Part shown: positions 9,196-19,861 of the stretch, piece after piece
How the letters are laid out: every line of letters begins with the position of its first letter
How positions within the stretch are numbered: the stretch's first letter is position 1
Origin: Erythrobacter sp. HL-111
GTDB lineage: Bacteria > Pseudomonadota > Alphaproteobacteria > Sphingomonadales > Sphingomonadaceae
Direction of reading: 5' to 3'
DNA length: 64,000 bases
Assembly: GCF_900105095.1 (NCBI RefSeq)
Contig: NZ_LT629743.1
Location: 2,480,001 to 2,544,000 of the forward strand
Translations under genes and position numbers: made by a program
Notes under the pieces: generated by a model
Told to the model about the DNA's origin: nothing
Databases searched by the model: none
Seen by the model: the letters and a program-made list of their open reading frames with translations, nothing else

Positions 9196-10977
9196 TCAGT
9201 CGAAACCCGCGCCCAGCGGCCAGCGCCGGCCGCAAATGCCGAGCACCTTGAACAGCAGCCCCATCTGGTCGTCCCCGGTCAGCCGCGCGTGCTGGCGCGC
9301 CAGCACCTCGGCCTGGTCCGGGTTCCTGCGCTGCAGCGCCTCCAGCCGCGTGTCGATGCCGAGCTGGCGGAGCCATTCGCCCTGGGTCTGGAGGCCCATC
9401 ACCTCGGCCCCGTGCTTGCCCGCGACCAGTTGCAGCAGTTCGAAATCGACATGGGCGGTGAGGTCCGCCTCGCCCGGATGTGCCAACACGTCGACCTTCT
9501 CGTGCGCGCGGATCGCCTGCAGGGTCGATCCCGCGCGCAGTTCCTCCGCGCCGTAATCGATGACGAGCGCCGCGCCGCCCTGGTCCTTCAGCCGGGTCGC
9601 GATCTCCCCCATCAGCGCGACCGCGGCGGGGCTCGTCTCGATCATCGTGCCCTGCGCGGCGGTGGTCCAGCTCGGCGGGACGGCCGCGTCCATCGGCTTG
9701 TCCCCGGCGACGAAGACGAGCTCGTCTCCGTCGAGCCCGACCATGCGTTCGTGCCAGCCCTGCGCCGAACGGACGAGCTGGTGGATCGGCAGCGCGTCGA
9801 AGAACTCGTTGGCCACGAACAGCAGCGGGCAATCGTCGGGCAGGGTCGAAAGATCGTCGTGATGGTGGCAGTCGGGGAAGGCTTCGCGCTGGATCTTCCG
9901 CAGGGCGCGCGAACCTTCGACGAAATGGACCGCCGGTTCGAGCCCGTAGCGCCCGGCGGCACGCAGCGCATCGCTCGCCAGCGTGCCGCGCCCCGGGCCG
10001 AGCTCGACATAAAGAGGTTGCCGCCGGGTCCCCATCTTGACCCAGAGATCGGCGAGCCACAGGCCGACGAGTTCGCCGAACATCTGGCTGACTTCGGGCG
10101 CGGTGATGAAATCCGCCTCCTCGCCCAGCGGGTCGCGGCTGGCATAATAGCGCGCGTTGCTTTCGCCCATGTACTGCGCGAGGCTGATCGGGCCGGTTTC
10201 GCGGATGAGCCGGCGGAAGGTCTTGCCGAGTTCGCGCGCGGCTTTCCGGTCGGCGAGCAGGCGGGCCTTTTCCTCGGCCTCGGCGCGGGCTCTGGCCTGC
10301 GCTTCCCTGCGGGCTTTTTCCTCCGCTTCGCGGCGAGCCTTCTCCTCGGCAAGGCGCCTTGCTTCGGCTTCGGCGCGGGCCTTCTCCTCGGCTTCGCGGC
10401 GTGCCTTTTCCTCGGCCTGCTTGCGGGCGCGCCGCTTCGCTTCCTCGCGCGCCTTCCTTTCCGCTTCGGCCTTCGCCCGCGCCTCGGCCTCCCTGCGGGC
10501 CTTCTCCTCCGCTTCGCGCCGTGCCTTCTCCTCCGCTTCGCGGCGTGCCTTTTCCTCCGCTTCGCGGCGGGCCTTCTCTTCGGCCTCGCGCCGCGCCTTG
10601 TCCTCGGCCTCGCGGCGCGCCCTCTCTTCGGCCTCGCGGCGCGCGCGTTCCTCGGCCTCGCGGCGAGCCTTTTCCTCGGCCTCGGCCTTCGCCTTCGCCG
10701 CCGCTTCTTCCCGGGCGCGCCTTTCGGCTTCCTCGCGGGCCTTCGCCTCGGCCTCGGTGCGAGCCTTCTCCTCGGCCTGCCGGCGGGCCTCGTCCTGCGC
10801 CCTGCGCTTCGCCTCGGCCTCGGCTGCGGCCTTCAGGCGCGCGGCTTCCTCCGCCTCGCGCCGCGCCTCCTCAGCGGCCGCGCGGCGATCCTCGCGCGGC
10901 TCCCCGCCGACGAGCGATTCGCTGCCGTCCGGTTCGATCAGCAGCAGCGCGCGCGGGCGCCATTCGTTGTCGTTCAG
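9196..10977 (-). CDS. MidA/NDUFAF7-like SAM-dependent methyltransferase with a long N-terminal charged helix
   Basis: The C-terminal part (about residues 250-593) is a class I methyltransferase of the DUF185/MidA/NDUFAF7 type: [45 protein letters not shown], the SAM-binding [11 protein letters not shown] and [11 protein letters not shown]. Homologues methylate an Arg of a complex I subunit. Ahead of it lie about 225 residues almost entirely of A, R, E and K in blocks such as EEKARREA, predicted to form one long solvent-exposed helix, with a short leader [20 protein letters not shown]. No ATG, GTG or TTG occurs in frame within the helix or at the junction, so the fusion appears real. The start is either CTG at 10977, overlapping the lgt stop as CTGA, or ATG at 11082 deep inside lgt. 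CTG is preferred. Confidence 0.8.
   Translation of the reverse strand: MNDNEWRPRALLLIEPDGSESLVGGEPREDRRAAAEEARREAEEAARLKAAAEAEAKRRAQDEARRQAEEKARTEAEAKAREEAERRAREEAAAKAKAEAEEKARREAEERARREAEERARREAEDKARREAEEKARREAEEKARREAEEKARREAEEKARREAEARAKAEAERKAREEAKRRARKQAEEKARREAEEKARAEAEARRLAEEKARREAEEKARREAQARARAEAEEKARLLADRKAARELGKTFRRLIRETGPISLAQYMGESNARYYASRDPLGEEADFITAPEVSQMFGELVGLWLADLWVKMGTRRQPLYVELGPGRGTLASDALRAAGRYGLEPAVHFVEGSRALRKIQREAFPDCHHHDDLSTLPDDCPLLFVANEFFDALPIHQLVRSAQGWHERMVGLDGDELVFVAGDKPMDAAVPPSWTTAAQGTMIETSPAAVALMGEIATRLKDQGGAALVIDYGAEELRAGSTLQAIRAHEKVDVLAHPGEADLTAHVDFELLQLVAGKHGAEVMGLQTQGEWLRQLGIDTRLEALQRRNPDQAEVLARQHARLTGDDQMGLLFKVLGICGRRWPLGAGFD
10225..10905. repeat. Degenerate tandem repeats encoding an A/R/E/K single-helix segment
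   Basis: Imperfect units of about 24 bases (on the plus strand of the type TTCTCCTCGGCTTCGCGGC) recur for roughly 680 bases. They encode [12 protein letters not shown] octads in the helix of the methyltransferase gene. Copies differ mostly at third codon positions, which indicates selection on the protein rather than a recent DNA expansion. Limits are approximate. Confidence 0.8.
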
Positions 10978-11882
10978 GCCGTGCGCTTGGCGTCCTTCGC
11001 CGCGCCGGTCCCGACCGGCTTCCGCGTCACGGCGTAAAGCGTGACAATCAATCCAATCACGATCAGCGGTATGGTCAGCCATTGCCCCATCGAAAGTCCG
11101 GTTCTAGCCGCGAATTCAGCAAGTTGTGGGTCGGGTTCGCGGAAGAATTCGTTAATGAAACGGGCCGCCCCGATGCCCAGTGTGAACACGCCGACGAGCA
11201 GGCCGGGACGATAGCGCGCGCGGGTCTTCCAGAACAGCGCCATCAGCACCAGCAGCAGGACCAGCCCTTCGAGCCCGGCCTGGTAGAGCTGGCTGGGATG
11301 GCGCGGGATTTCGCCGGCGCCGGGAAAAACCATCGCCCAGGGCACGTCGCTCGGCCGGCCCCAGAGTTCGCCGTTGACGAAATTGGCGAGCCTTCCCAGC
11401 AAGAGCCCCATCGGCACGCTGACCGCGACATAGTCGCTCACGCGCAGGAAATCGAGCCCGCCGCGCCACGCCACGAAGGCCATCGCGACCATCACCCCGA
11501 CCAGCCCGCCGTGGAAGGCCATGCCCCCGTCCCACAGGCGGAGCAGTTTCCAGCTGACGAAGCCGTCGCCCGAGAAATCGGTGAAGGCCGAGGGGATGCC
11601 GGTGTCGCCGCCGGTGTAGAACGCCGCATAGCCGAGCCGTCCGCCGATGATGACGCCCAGCGTGCAGTAGAAGAACAGGTCGTCGACATGGCGCTGCGCC
11701 ATCGGCGCGCCGGGCTGGCGGATCATCTTCGAGGTGTGCCAGTAGGCGAAGATCACCCCGATCAGGTAGGCGAGCGAATAGAAGCGCAAGGTGAAAGGGC
11801 CGATCGGGATGCCGGGAAAGAGCCCGAGATCCGACCAGTAGATCGGATCGGCAGCGCCGCTTGAAGCAAGTGTCGACAGCAC
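10974..11882 (-). CDS. lgt: Prolipoprotein diacylglyceryl transferase
   Basis: The 302-residue polytopic membrane protein carries the Lgt hallmarks: [12 protein letters not shown] near the N-terminus, [13 protein letters not shown] with the conserved His, and the signature [16 protein letters not shown]. It transfers diacylglycerol from phosphatidylglycerol to the lipobox Cys of pre-lipoproteins in the inner membrane. Likely clients in this window include the small lipoproteins, PstS-like proteins and alkaline phosphatase. Translation begins at GTG (11882) with AAGAGG about eight bases upstream. Its stop is overlapped by the probable CTG start of the methyltransferase. Its upstream region, shared with a divergent acyl-CoA synthetase, holds a 14-base C tract. 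Confidence 0.95.
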   Translation of the reverse strand: MLSTLASSGAADPIYWSDLGLFPGIPIGPFTLRFYSLAYLIGVIFAYWHTSKMIRQPGAPMAQRHVDDLFFYCTLGVIIGGRLGYAAFYTGGDTGIPSAFTDFSGDGFVSWKLLRLWDGGMAFHGGLVGVMVAMAFVAWRGGLDFLRVSDYVAVSVPMGLLLGRLANFVNGELWGRPSDVPWAMVFPGAGEIPRHPSQLYQAGLEGLVLLLVLMALFWKTRARYRPGLLVGVFTLGIGAARFINEFFREPDPQLAEFAARTGLSMGQWLTIPLIVIGLIVTLYAVTRKPVGTGAAKDAKRTA

Positions 11883-12031
11883 CAGGGGAACCTCTTAAAA
11901 GATGTTATGCCGTGTCGGCGCCCGGCGCCTTGCGCGGCTCTTTGGCACAGCGCGTGTTCGCAGGGAAGGGGCCGTCCGGGCCGTTTCGGGAGAGCGGACG
12001 CGGGCCGTCTTACGGAATGAGCCGGCAGTCG

Positions 12032-12045
12032 CCCCCCCCCCCCCC
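12032..12045. repeat. Homopolymeric C tract of 14 bases in a divergent promoter region
   Basis: Fourteen consecutive C residues lie 46 bases before the acyl-CoA synthetase start and about 150 bases before the lgt start. They are outside any convincing coding sequence. Tracts of this length are prone to slipped-strand mispairing. The length given in an assembly can itself be unreliable. Confidence 0.85.
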
Positions 12046-12091
12046 ACGGCAGCCGACGCGAATTTGGGATCGAGAGGAGAGGTTTTCGCAC

Positions 12092-13813
<1,722 letters not shown>

Positions 13814-13863
13814 ATCGGGGGCGTGGCCCGACCCGATCCCAACCCGACGCAGCCGGGGACGCC

Positions 13864-16629
13864 GTGACCGCACCGCGCGTCCCCGGCCAGCGCGCCATCA
13901 TCGACCGCCGCGAGCTTGCCGAGCGGATCGCGGCGCTCGCCGATGAGCACGGCGCCCGGGCGCGGCCGGAGGTGGTCGAAGCCCTGCGCGGCGCGCTCGA
14001 CAGGGGCCGTGCCGAGCTCGCCCGGCGGCTCGCGGAAAAGCCTTCGGCCGGGCATGAATGCACCGCGGGCCATGCCTTCCTGATCGACCAGCTGCTGCGG
14101 GTGATCCACGATTACGTGATCGCCCATGTCTATCCCGTCCCCAACGCGACCTCGGGCGAACGGCTCGCGATCCTCGCGGTCGGGGGGTACGGGCGGGCCG
14201 AGATGGCGCCGCATTCCGACGTCGACATCGCCTTCATCACCCCCATGCGCCGCGCGCCGTGGTGCGAGCAGGTGATCGAGGCGATGCTCTACATCCTGTG
14301 GGACCTCGGCCTCAAGGTCGGCCATTCCTCGCGCACCATCCCCGACACGGTCCGGCAGGCGCGCGAGGACCTCACCATCCGCACCGCCCTGCTCGAAGGG
14401 CGGCTGGTGTGGGGCGACGGCGGGCTTTACGAGGAACTGCGCCAGCGGTTCTGGCAGGACGTCGCGCGCGGGACCGAACGCGATTTCCTGACCCGCAAGC
14501 TCGCCGAACGCAGCCAGCGGCACAAGCGGATGGGCGATTCGCGCTATGTCGTCGAACCCAACGTGAAGGACGGCAAGGGCGGTCTGCGCGACCTCCAGAC
14601 GCTCTACTGGATCGGCAAGTACATGCACCGCGTGGAAACCGCCTCGCAACTGGTCGACGTCGGCCTTTTCAGCGCCTCCGAATATCGCAGCTTCCGCCGG
14701 GCCGAGCGCTTCCTGCTCGCCGTGCGGTGCCACATGCACGTCATCACGGGGCGGGCGGAGGACCGGCTCACCTTCGACCTGCAGCGCGAGGTCGCGGCGG
14801 CGATGAATTTCGCCGAGCGCCCGGGCAAGAGCGCGGTCGAGCGGTTCATGCAGTACTATTTCATGCAGATGAAGCGCGTGGGAACGCTCACGGGCATCTT
14901 CCTCGCCCATATTGACGACGAATTCGCGCGCAAGGCGACGCGCAGCGGCTTTTTCGCCGGCTGGACCCAGCGCCCGCGCAAGCTGAAGGGCTACACGGTC
15001 GAGGCCGGCCGCATCCGCGCGCCGGGGGAGGACTGGTTCGCGCAGGACCCGGTGCGGCTGGTCGAGATCTTCCAGCTGGCCGAGGCCGAGGGGCTCGAGA
15101 TCCACCCGCAGACCCTGCGCCAGATCGACCGCGACGCGAAGCGGATCGACGCGGGCGTGCGCGAGAACCGCCAGGCCAACTCGCTGTTCCTCGACCTGCT
15201 CGCCGGGCGCCGGGATCCCGAAACCGCGCTCAGGTGGATGAACGAGGCGGGGGTGTTCGGCCGGTTCGTGCCCGATTTCGGGCGGGTCAACGCGCAGATG
15301 CAGTTCGACATGTACCACCACTACACGGTCGACGAGCACACGATCCGCGCGATCGGCCTGCTCAGCGAGATCGAGCGCGGCCTGCTCGAGAAAGACCATC
15401 CGCGCGCCACGCGCGAGATCGGCAAGGTTTCCTCGCGCCGGGCGCTGTTCGTGGCGGTGCTGCTGCACGACATCGCCAAGGGGCGCGGCGGCGACCATTC
15501 GGTGCTCGGCGCGGAGGTCGCGCACCGGCTCTGCCCGCGCCTGGGTCTGGACGGGAAGGAGACCGAGCTCGTCGCCTGGCTGGTGCTGAACCATCTGTTG
15601 ATGAGCCGGGTGGCGCAGAAGCGCGATCTCACCGATCCCAAGACGATCGAGGATTTCGCGGGCGAGGTGCGAACCCTCGACCGCCTGCGCAATCTCGCGA
15701 TCCTGACCGCGGTCGACATCCGCGCGGTCGGCCCGGGCGTGTGGAACAGCTGGAAGGGGCAGCTGCTGGGCGAACTCTACGATGCCACCGCCGAACGCCT
15801 CCGGCTCGGCCACAAGGAAAAGGGCCGCGCGCAACGGGTCGCGGCGAAGAAGGACGCGGTCCGCGCGCTGCTGGGCCTGCGCGCCGGCCTGGTCGACGAG
15901 GTCGGGTCCAAGCTGGGCGATGCCTACTGGATCGCAGAGCCCGACGACATCGCGATGCGCAACCTCGTGCAGTACGCCGAGGCGAGGGCGATCGAGGACC
16001 GCCTTTCGATCCATTGCGAGGTGGACGAGGACCGCGGCGCGACCCTCGTCAGCGTGATCGCCCCGGACCACCCCGGCCTGTTCTACCGCATGGCGGGCGG
16101 CATCCACCTTGCGGGCGCGAACATCATCGATGCGCGCATCCACACCACGGCTTCGGGCTATGCGATCGACAATTTCCTCGTCCAGGACCAGCACGGCGGC
16201 CCGTTCCGCGAGGACGCGCAGATCGAACGTCTGAAGAAGGGCATTCGCGACGCGCTCGCCGGGACCGGCAGCCTCGTGCCCAGGCTCGCCGCGCGCCCGC
16301 TCGCCCATTCGCGGGCCAAGGCCTTCCACGTCGCCCCGCGGGTCGATTTCGACAATTCGGCGAGCAACCGCTTCACCGTGATCGAGGTCACCGCGCGCGA
16401 CCGGCCGGCCCTGCTCAATCGGCTCGCCCATGCGCTCTACGAAGCGAACCTGATCGTGCAGTCCGCGCACATCACCGCCTATGGCGAGAGCGCGGCGGAC
16501 ACGTTCTACGTGACCGATCTCACCGGCGGCAAGGTCACCGCCCCGGAAAGGCTCGCCGAGATCGAGGCGAAACTGCTCGAGGCGGGCAGCGACAGGCGCC
16601 AGCGCGAGCTGGAACAGTCGGGCGCCTGA
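13864..16629 (+). CDS. glnD: [Protein-PII] uridylyltransferase/uridylyl-removing enzyme
   Basis: The 921-residue length matches GlnD. The nucleotidyltransferase motif GGYGRAEMAPHSDVDIAF is at residues 107-124. The HD hydrolase motif LLHDIAKGRGGDHS is near 534-547. Two C-terminal ACT domains begin near residues 725 and 837 (APDHPGLFYRMAGGIHLAGA and ARDRPALLNRLAHALYEANL). It uridylylates or de-uridylylates PII in response to glutamine, controlling nitrogen assimilation. The start is GTG at 13864, which keeps the usual N-terminal length. The partner glnB/glnK is not in the window. Confidence 0.96.
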   Translation: MTAPRVPGQRAIIDRRELAERIAALADEHGARARPEVVEALRGALDRGRAELARRLAEKPSAGHECTAGHAFLIDQLLRVIHDYVIAHVYPVPNATSGERLAILAVGGYGRAEMAPHSDVDIAFITPMRRAPWCEQVIEAMLYILWDLGLKVGHSSRTIPDTVRQAREDLTIRTALLEGRLVWGDGGLYEELRQRFWQDVARGTERDFLTRKLAERSQRHKRMGDSRYVVEPNVKDGKGGLRDLQTLYWIGKYMHRVETASQLVDVGLFSASEYRSFRRAERFLLAVRCHMHVITGRAEDRLTFDLQREVAAAMNFAERPGKSAVERFMQYYFMQMKRVGTLTGIFLAHIDDEFARKATRSGFFAGWTQRPRKLKGYTVEAGRIRAPGEDWFAQDPVRLVEIFQLAEAEGLEIHPQTLRQIDRDAKRIDAGVRENRQANSLFLDLLAGRRDPETALRWMNEAGVFGRFVPDFGRVNAQMQFDMYHHYTVDEHTIRAIGLLSEIERGLLEKDHPRATREIGKVSSRRALFVAVLLHDIAKGRGGDHSVLGAEVAHRLCPRLGLDGKETELVAWLVLNHLLMSRVAQKRDLTDPKTIEDFAGEVRTLDRLRNLAILTAVDIRAVGPGVWNSWKGQLLGELYDATAERLRLGHKEKGRAQRVAAKKDAVRALLGLRAGLVDEVGSKLGDAYWIAEPDDIAMRNLVQYAEARAIEDRLSIHCEVDEDRGATLVSVIAPDHPGLFYRMAGGIHLAGANIIDARIHTTASGYAIDNFLVQDQHGGPFREDAQIERLKKGIRDALAGTGSLVPRLAARPLAHSRAKAFHVAPRVDFDNSASNRFTVIEVTARDRPALLNRLAHALYEANLIVQSAHITAYGESAADTFYVTDLTGGKVTAPERLAEIEAKLLEAGSDRRQRELEQSGA

Positions 16630-16736
16630 TTGCAGCGGCTGCCAGCCGGAAATGCAAAAAAATCAAACCTCACCCAGGTTGCAATTCGGAGACGCGGGAG
16701 TAATGCGGACGGCCGTTTCAACTGGGAGAGTTGTTG

Positions 16737-19088
16737 ATGACGTTCCGTACCCTCTCGCGGCGCTCGATCGCGCTGCTCCTCTGCTCGTGCGCGCTGACCC
16801 CCTTCGCCGCCCAGGCGCAGGATACCGATCCCGAATTCGAGGCGGCCGAAACCGCCGCGCAGGCCGATGAGGAAGCCGATGAGGAAGCCCCTCGCCGCCA
16901 GGGCACGCTCGAAGGGCTGAACGCGATCGTCGTCACCGGCACCAAGACCCAGAACGTCGAGAACGTGCAGGAGGTGCCGCTCGCCGTCACCGCCTTCAAC
17001 GAGAACACCCTCGAGGCCTACAAGATCCGCGACATCCAGGGCCTGCAGTTCCAGGCGCCGAACGTCAGTCTCGACCAGATCGGGACCAGCCGCGGCACCG
17101 CGAACTTCTCGATCCGCGGGCTCGGCATCAATTCCTCGATCCCCTCGATCGACCCGACGGTGGGCGTGTTCGTCGACGGCGTCTATCTCGGCATCAACGG
17201 CGGCGTCGTGTTCGACCTGTTCGACCTCGACAGCGTGGAAATCCTGCGCGGGCCGCAGGGCGTGCTGTTCGGCCGCAACGTGACCGGCGGCGCGGTCGTC
17301 ATCAACACCGGCAACCCGACCGAGGATTTCCAGGGCAAGTTCCGCGCGGCGGTCGACGGTCCGCTGGTCGATGGCGGGCGCGGCGGCGCGAACTACACGA
17401 CCAGCGCGGTTCTTTCCGGCCCGATCATCGAGGACAAGCTGCTGTTCAAGGTCGGCGCCTACTACAACAACGACGAAGGCTACTTCACCAACCTGTTCGA
17501 CGGGTCGAACCACGGCCAGGCGGAAACCTACATCCTGCGCGGCGCGCTCGAAGGGCGTTTCGGCGACCTGACGATCCGCGCCAAGGCCGACTATTTCGAC
17601 AGCGAAGGCGACGGCCCCTCGGGCCAGAACCGCGGGCTTTTCGAACGCGACACCTTCGATTTCTCGATCGACGAACCGGGCTTCTACGACACCGAGATCT
17701 GGACCGGCTCGCTCACGGTCGACTGGGACCTCGGCCCGGGCACGCTGACCAACATTTTCGGCTATCGCGACTATTCCGCGCGGACCCGCGGCGACATCGA
17801 CGCGTCGCCGGTGTTCCTGTTCCACTCGAACACGCTGAGCGACCAGGAACAGTATTCGAACGAACTGCGCTATGCCGTCTCGACCGACCGGCTCGACGTC
17901 ACCGTGGGCGGGTTCTGGTTCGACCAGACGCTCGCCTATGACGAAGGCCGCGAACTGCCGGCGGTCACGTCCGCGGAGTTCTTCGGCGGCGGGCGCCAGG
18001 ACCACGAAGTGATCGGCGTCTTCGCCAATGCGGAATGGGAATTCATCGACGATCTCTCGCTGCTTGCCGGCGTCCGCTGGAACCAGGAGACGAAGGACGG
18101 GGCGGTGACCTACATCCTGCCGCGCGCGCCCTGTTCGGTCGTGGCCGGGACCTGCCCGACCGGCACCCAGCCGTTCGACCCGGCGACCGAGACCGACGGC
18201 TTCACCGACAGCGTGCGGTTCCGCAACCTCTCGCCCCGCGTCGGCCTGCAGTACGAATTCGCCAACAGCCAGATCTACGGTTCGTGGAGCCGCGGCTTCC
18301 GTTCGGGCGGCTATAACTTCCGCGTGACCAGCGTCCCCGGCTTCAACGCGGCCTTCGCGCTGACCGACACGCTGTTCTTCGACGAGGAGCAGGTCGACAC
18401 CTTCGAGATCGGCGGCAAGTTCCAGACCTATGACGGGGTCTTCACCCTCAACGTCGCGGGCTACGTCACCAAGATCAAGGACATGCAGCGCGAGGTCAAC
18501 GTCGCCGATCCGGGCGCGGGCGTGGTGCAGAACATCCTCAACACCGCGGATGCGACGATCAGCGGCTTCGAGGCCGAAAGCACGATCCGCCTGTCCGACT
18601 CGCTCGTCTTCAACGCCAATGTCGGCATCATCGACGATCAGTACGACGAGATCCTGTTCGACATTTCGGGCGACGGGATGATCGACCAGGCCGATTTCGA
18701 CCTGCGGATCCCGCGCATCCCGGCGGTGACCTGGGGCATAGGGGTGATCCACGAGCTGTTCCTCGGCGACAGCGAGATCGTGACGCGGGTGAACTACCAG
18801 TACCGCGACGAATTCGCCTTCACCGACGACAACCTCGGCTGGATCCAGGACATCTCGAGCCTCGAGGCGAACGTGACCTGGGTGACCCCGCTCGACGGCC
18901 TCTCGCTGTCGGTCTACGGGCGCAACCTGTTAGACCAGGTGCAGGCGGGCGGCGACACGCAGCTGCCCTTCGGCGGGCCGCTCAGCACCGGCGTGCGTCA
19001 GCCCTTCGGCAACAACCCGACCGCCGGCACGCTTTCGCCGCTGCAGCGCGGGCGCAACATCGGCATCGAGGCGATGTTCGAGTTCTGA
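16737..19088 (+). CDS. TonB-dependent outer-membrane receptor (first of two)
   Basis: The 783-residue protein begins at ATG 16737 with GGGAG eight bases upstream. A signal peptide ends about residue 28 (AAQA-QD) and is followed by an acidic Ala/Glu-rich spacer. The TonB box-like segment is NAIVVTGTKTQ and the plug domain includes SIRGLGINSS and VEILRGPQGVLFGRNVTGGAV. A long beta-barrel follows, ending with a terminal Phe (EAMFEF), as expected for outer-membrane assembly. It imports an unidentified large ligand using TonB energy. There is no adjacent dedicated transporter or sigma/anti-sigma pair. A strong terminator lies 70 bases downstream. Confidence 0.93.
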   Translation: MTFRTLSRRSIALLLCSCALTPFAAQAQDTDPEFEAAETAAQADEEADEEAPRRQGTLEGLNAIVVTGTKTQNVENVQEVPLAVTAFNENTLEAYKIRDIQGLQFQAPNVSLDQIGTSRGTANFSIRGLGINSSIPSIDPTVGVFVDGVYLGINGGVVFDLFDLDSVEILRGPQGVLFGRNVTGGAVVINTGNPTEDFQGKFRAAVDGPLVDGGRGGANYTTSAVLSGPIIEDKLLFKVGAYYNNDEGYFTNLFDGSNHGQAETYILRGALEGRFGDLTIRAKADYFDSEGDGPSGQNRGLFERDTFDFSIDEPGFYDTEIWTGSLTVDWDLGPGTLTNIFGYRDYSARTRGDIDASPVFLFHSNTLSDQEQYSNELRYAVSTDRLDVTVGGFWFDQTLAYDEGRELPAVTSAEFFGGGRQDHEVIGVFANAEWEFIDDLSLLAGVRWNQETKDGAVTYILPRAPCSVVAGTCPTGTQPFDPATETDGFTDSVRFRNLSPRVGLQYEFANSQIYGSWSRGFRSGGYNFRVTSVPGFNAAFALTDTLFFDEEQVDTFEIGGKFQTYDGVFTLNVAGYVTKIKDMQREVNVADPGAGVVQNILNTADATISGFEAESTIRLSDSLVFNANVGIIDDQYDEILFDISGDGMIDQADFDLRIPRIPAVTWGIGVIHELFLGDSEIVTRVNYQYRDEFAFTDDNLGWIQDISSLEANVTWVTPLDGLSLSVYGRNLLDQVQAGGDTQLPFGGPLSTGVRQPFGNNPTAGTLSPLQRGRNIGIEAMFEF

Positions 19089-19157
19089 CGAGTCTCGCGG
19101 GGCGATCGTCCATCCGGGCGATTGTCCCCGCCGGACGCGCAGCAAGGCATCGGGATC

Positions 19158-19186
19158 AAAGGGGCGCCCCGCCAGGGCGCCCCTTT
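19158..19186. terminator. Strong intrinsic terminator between convergent genes
   Basis: A perfect 12-bp stem (AAAGGGGCGCCC paired with GGGCGCCCCTTT) encloses a five-base loop. It starts with AAA and ends in TTT, so it can work in both directions. It lies between the convergent TonB receptor and yggS genes, ending six bases before the yggS stop. Confidence 0.85.
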
Positions 19187-19192
19187 CGCGTG

Positions 19193-19861
19193 TCAGGGCT
19201 GGCCGCGCACGCCGAACAGGGCGGTGCCGACCCGGACATGGGTCGCGCCCAGCTGCACCGCGGTCTCGTAATCGCCGCTCATGCCCATCGAAAGGCCGGA
19301 AAGGCCATTGTCGCCCGCGAGCTTCGCCAGCAGGGCGAAGAAGGGCGCGGGCTCCCTGTCGGCGGGCGGGATGCACATCAGTCCGGCGAGCGGGATATCG
19401 GCCGCGCGCACCTCGTTGAGGAAGGCGGGCACATCCGCGATCGGGCAGCCGCCCTTCTGGTCCTCGTCGCCGATATTGACCTGCACGAAGCACGGCACGC
19501 GCCTGCCCGCCTTGTCCATCGCCTTCGCCAGCGCCCTTAGGAGGCTCGGCCGGTCGAGCGAGTGGATGCAGTCGAACAGCGCGACCGCGTCCTCGGCCTT
19601 GTTCGACTGCAATTGCCCGATCAGGTGGAGTTCGGCGTCGGGCCAATCCTCGCGCAGAGCGGGCCACTTGGCCGCGGCCTCCTGCACCCGGTTCTCCCCG
19701 AAGATTCGCTGCCCGGCTTCGAGCAGGGGCACGATGCGCTCCGCCGGGTGGGTCTTGGAAACCGCGATCAGGGTGACCTGCGACGGATCGCGCCGGGCAG
19801 GCTTGCAGATGCGCGCGATGTTGGCTTCGATTTCGGCGAGACGGGAAGATGCATTGTCCAT
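19193..19861 (-). CDS. yggS: YggS/PROSC family pyridoxal-phosphate homeostasis protein
   Basis: The 222-residue protein has the PLP-binding Lys in LIAVSKTHP near residue 35, then IFGENRVQEAAAKWP, the family motif HLIGQLQSNKAEDAV, and a phosphate-binding LSMGMSGDYETAVQLGATHVRVGTALFG. Members keep free PLP and amino-acid pools in balance and act as a monomeric fold-type III protein without known catalysis. Its ATG overlaps head to head with the start codon of the thiE-like gene through a shared CATG, so its promoter must lie within that gene or act from further upstream. Confidence 0.94.
   Translation of the reverse strand: MDNASSRLAEIEANIARICKPARRDPSQVTLIAVSKTHPAERIVPLLEAGQRIFGENRVQEAAAKWPALREDWPDAELHLIGQLQSNKAEDAVALFDCIHSLDRPSLLRALAKAMDKAGRRVPCFVQVNIGDEDQKGGCPIADVPAFLNEVRAADIPLAGLMCIPPADREPAPFFALLAKLAGDNGLSGLSMGMSGDYETAVQLGATHVRVGTALFGVRGQP

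Noticed and set aside
10225..10905. Repeat array that could be mistaken for CRISPR or a satellite
   Set aside because: Units are contiguous with no unique spacers and keep a coding frame with A/R/E/K residues. No cas genes are near.
11883..12091. N-terminal extension of the acyl-CoA synthetase through the C tract
   Set aside because: The frame is open but the translated stretch has no family similarity, includes a Pro run from the C tract, and a good ribosome-binding site precedes ATG 12092.
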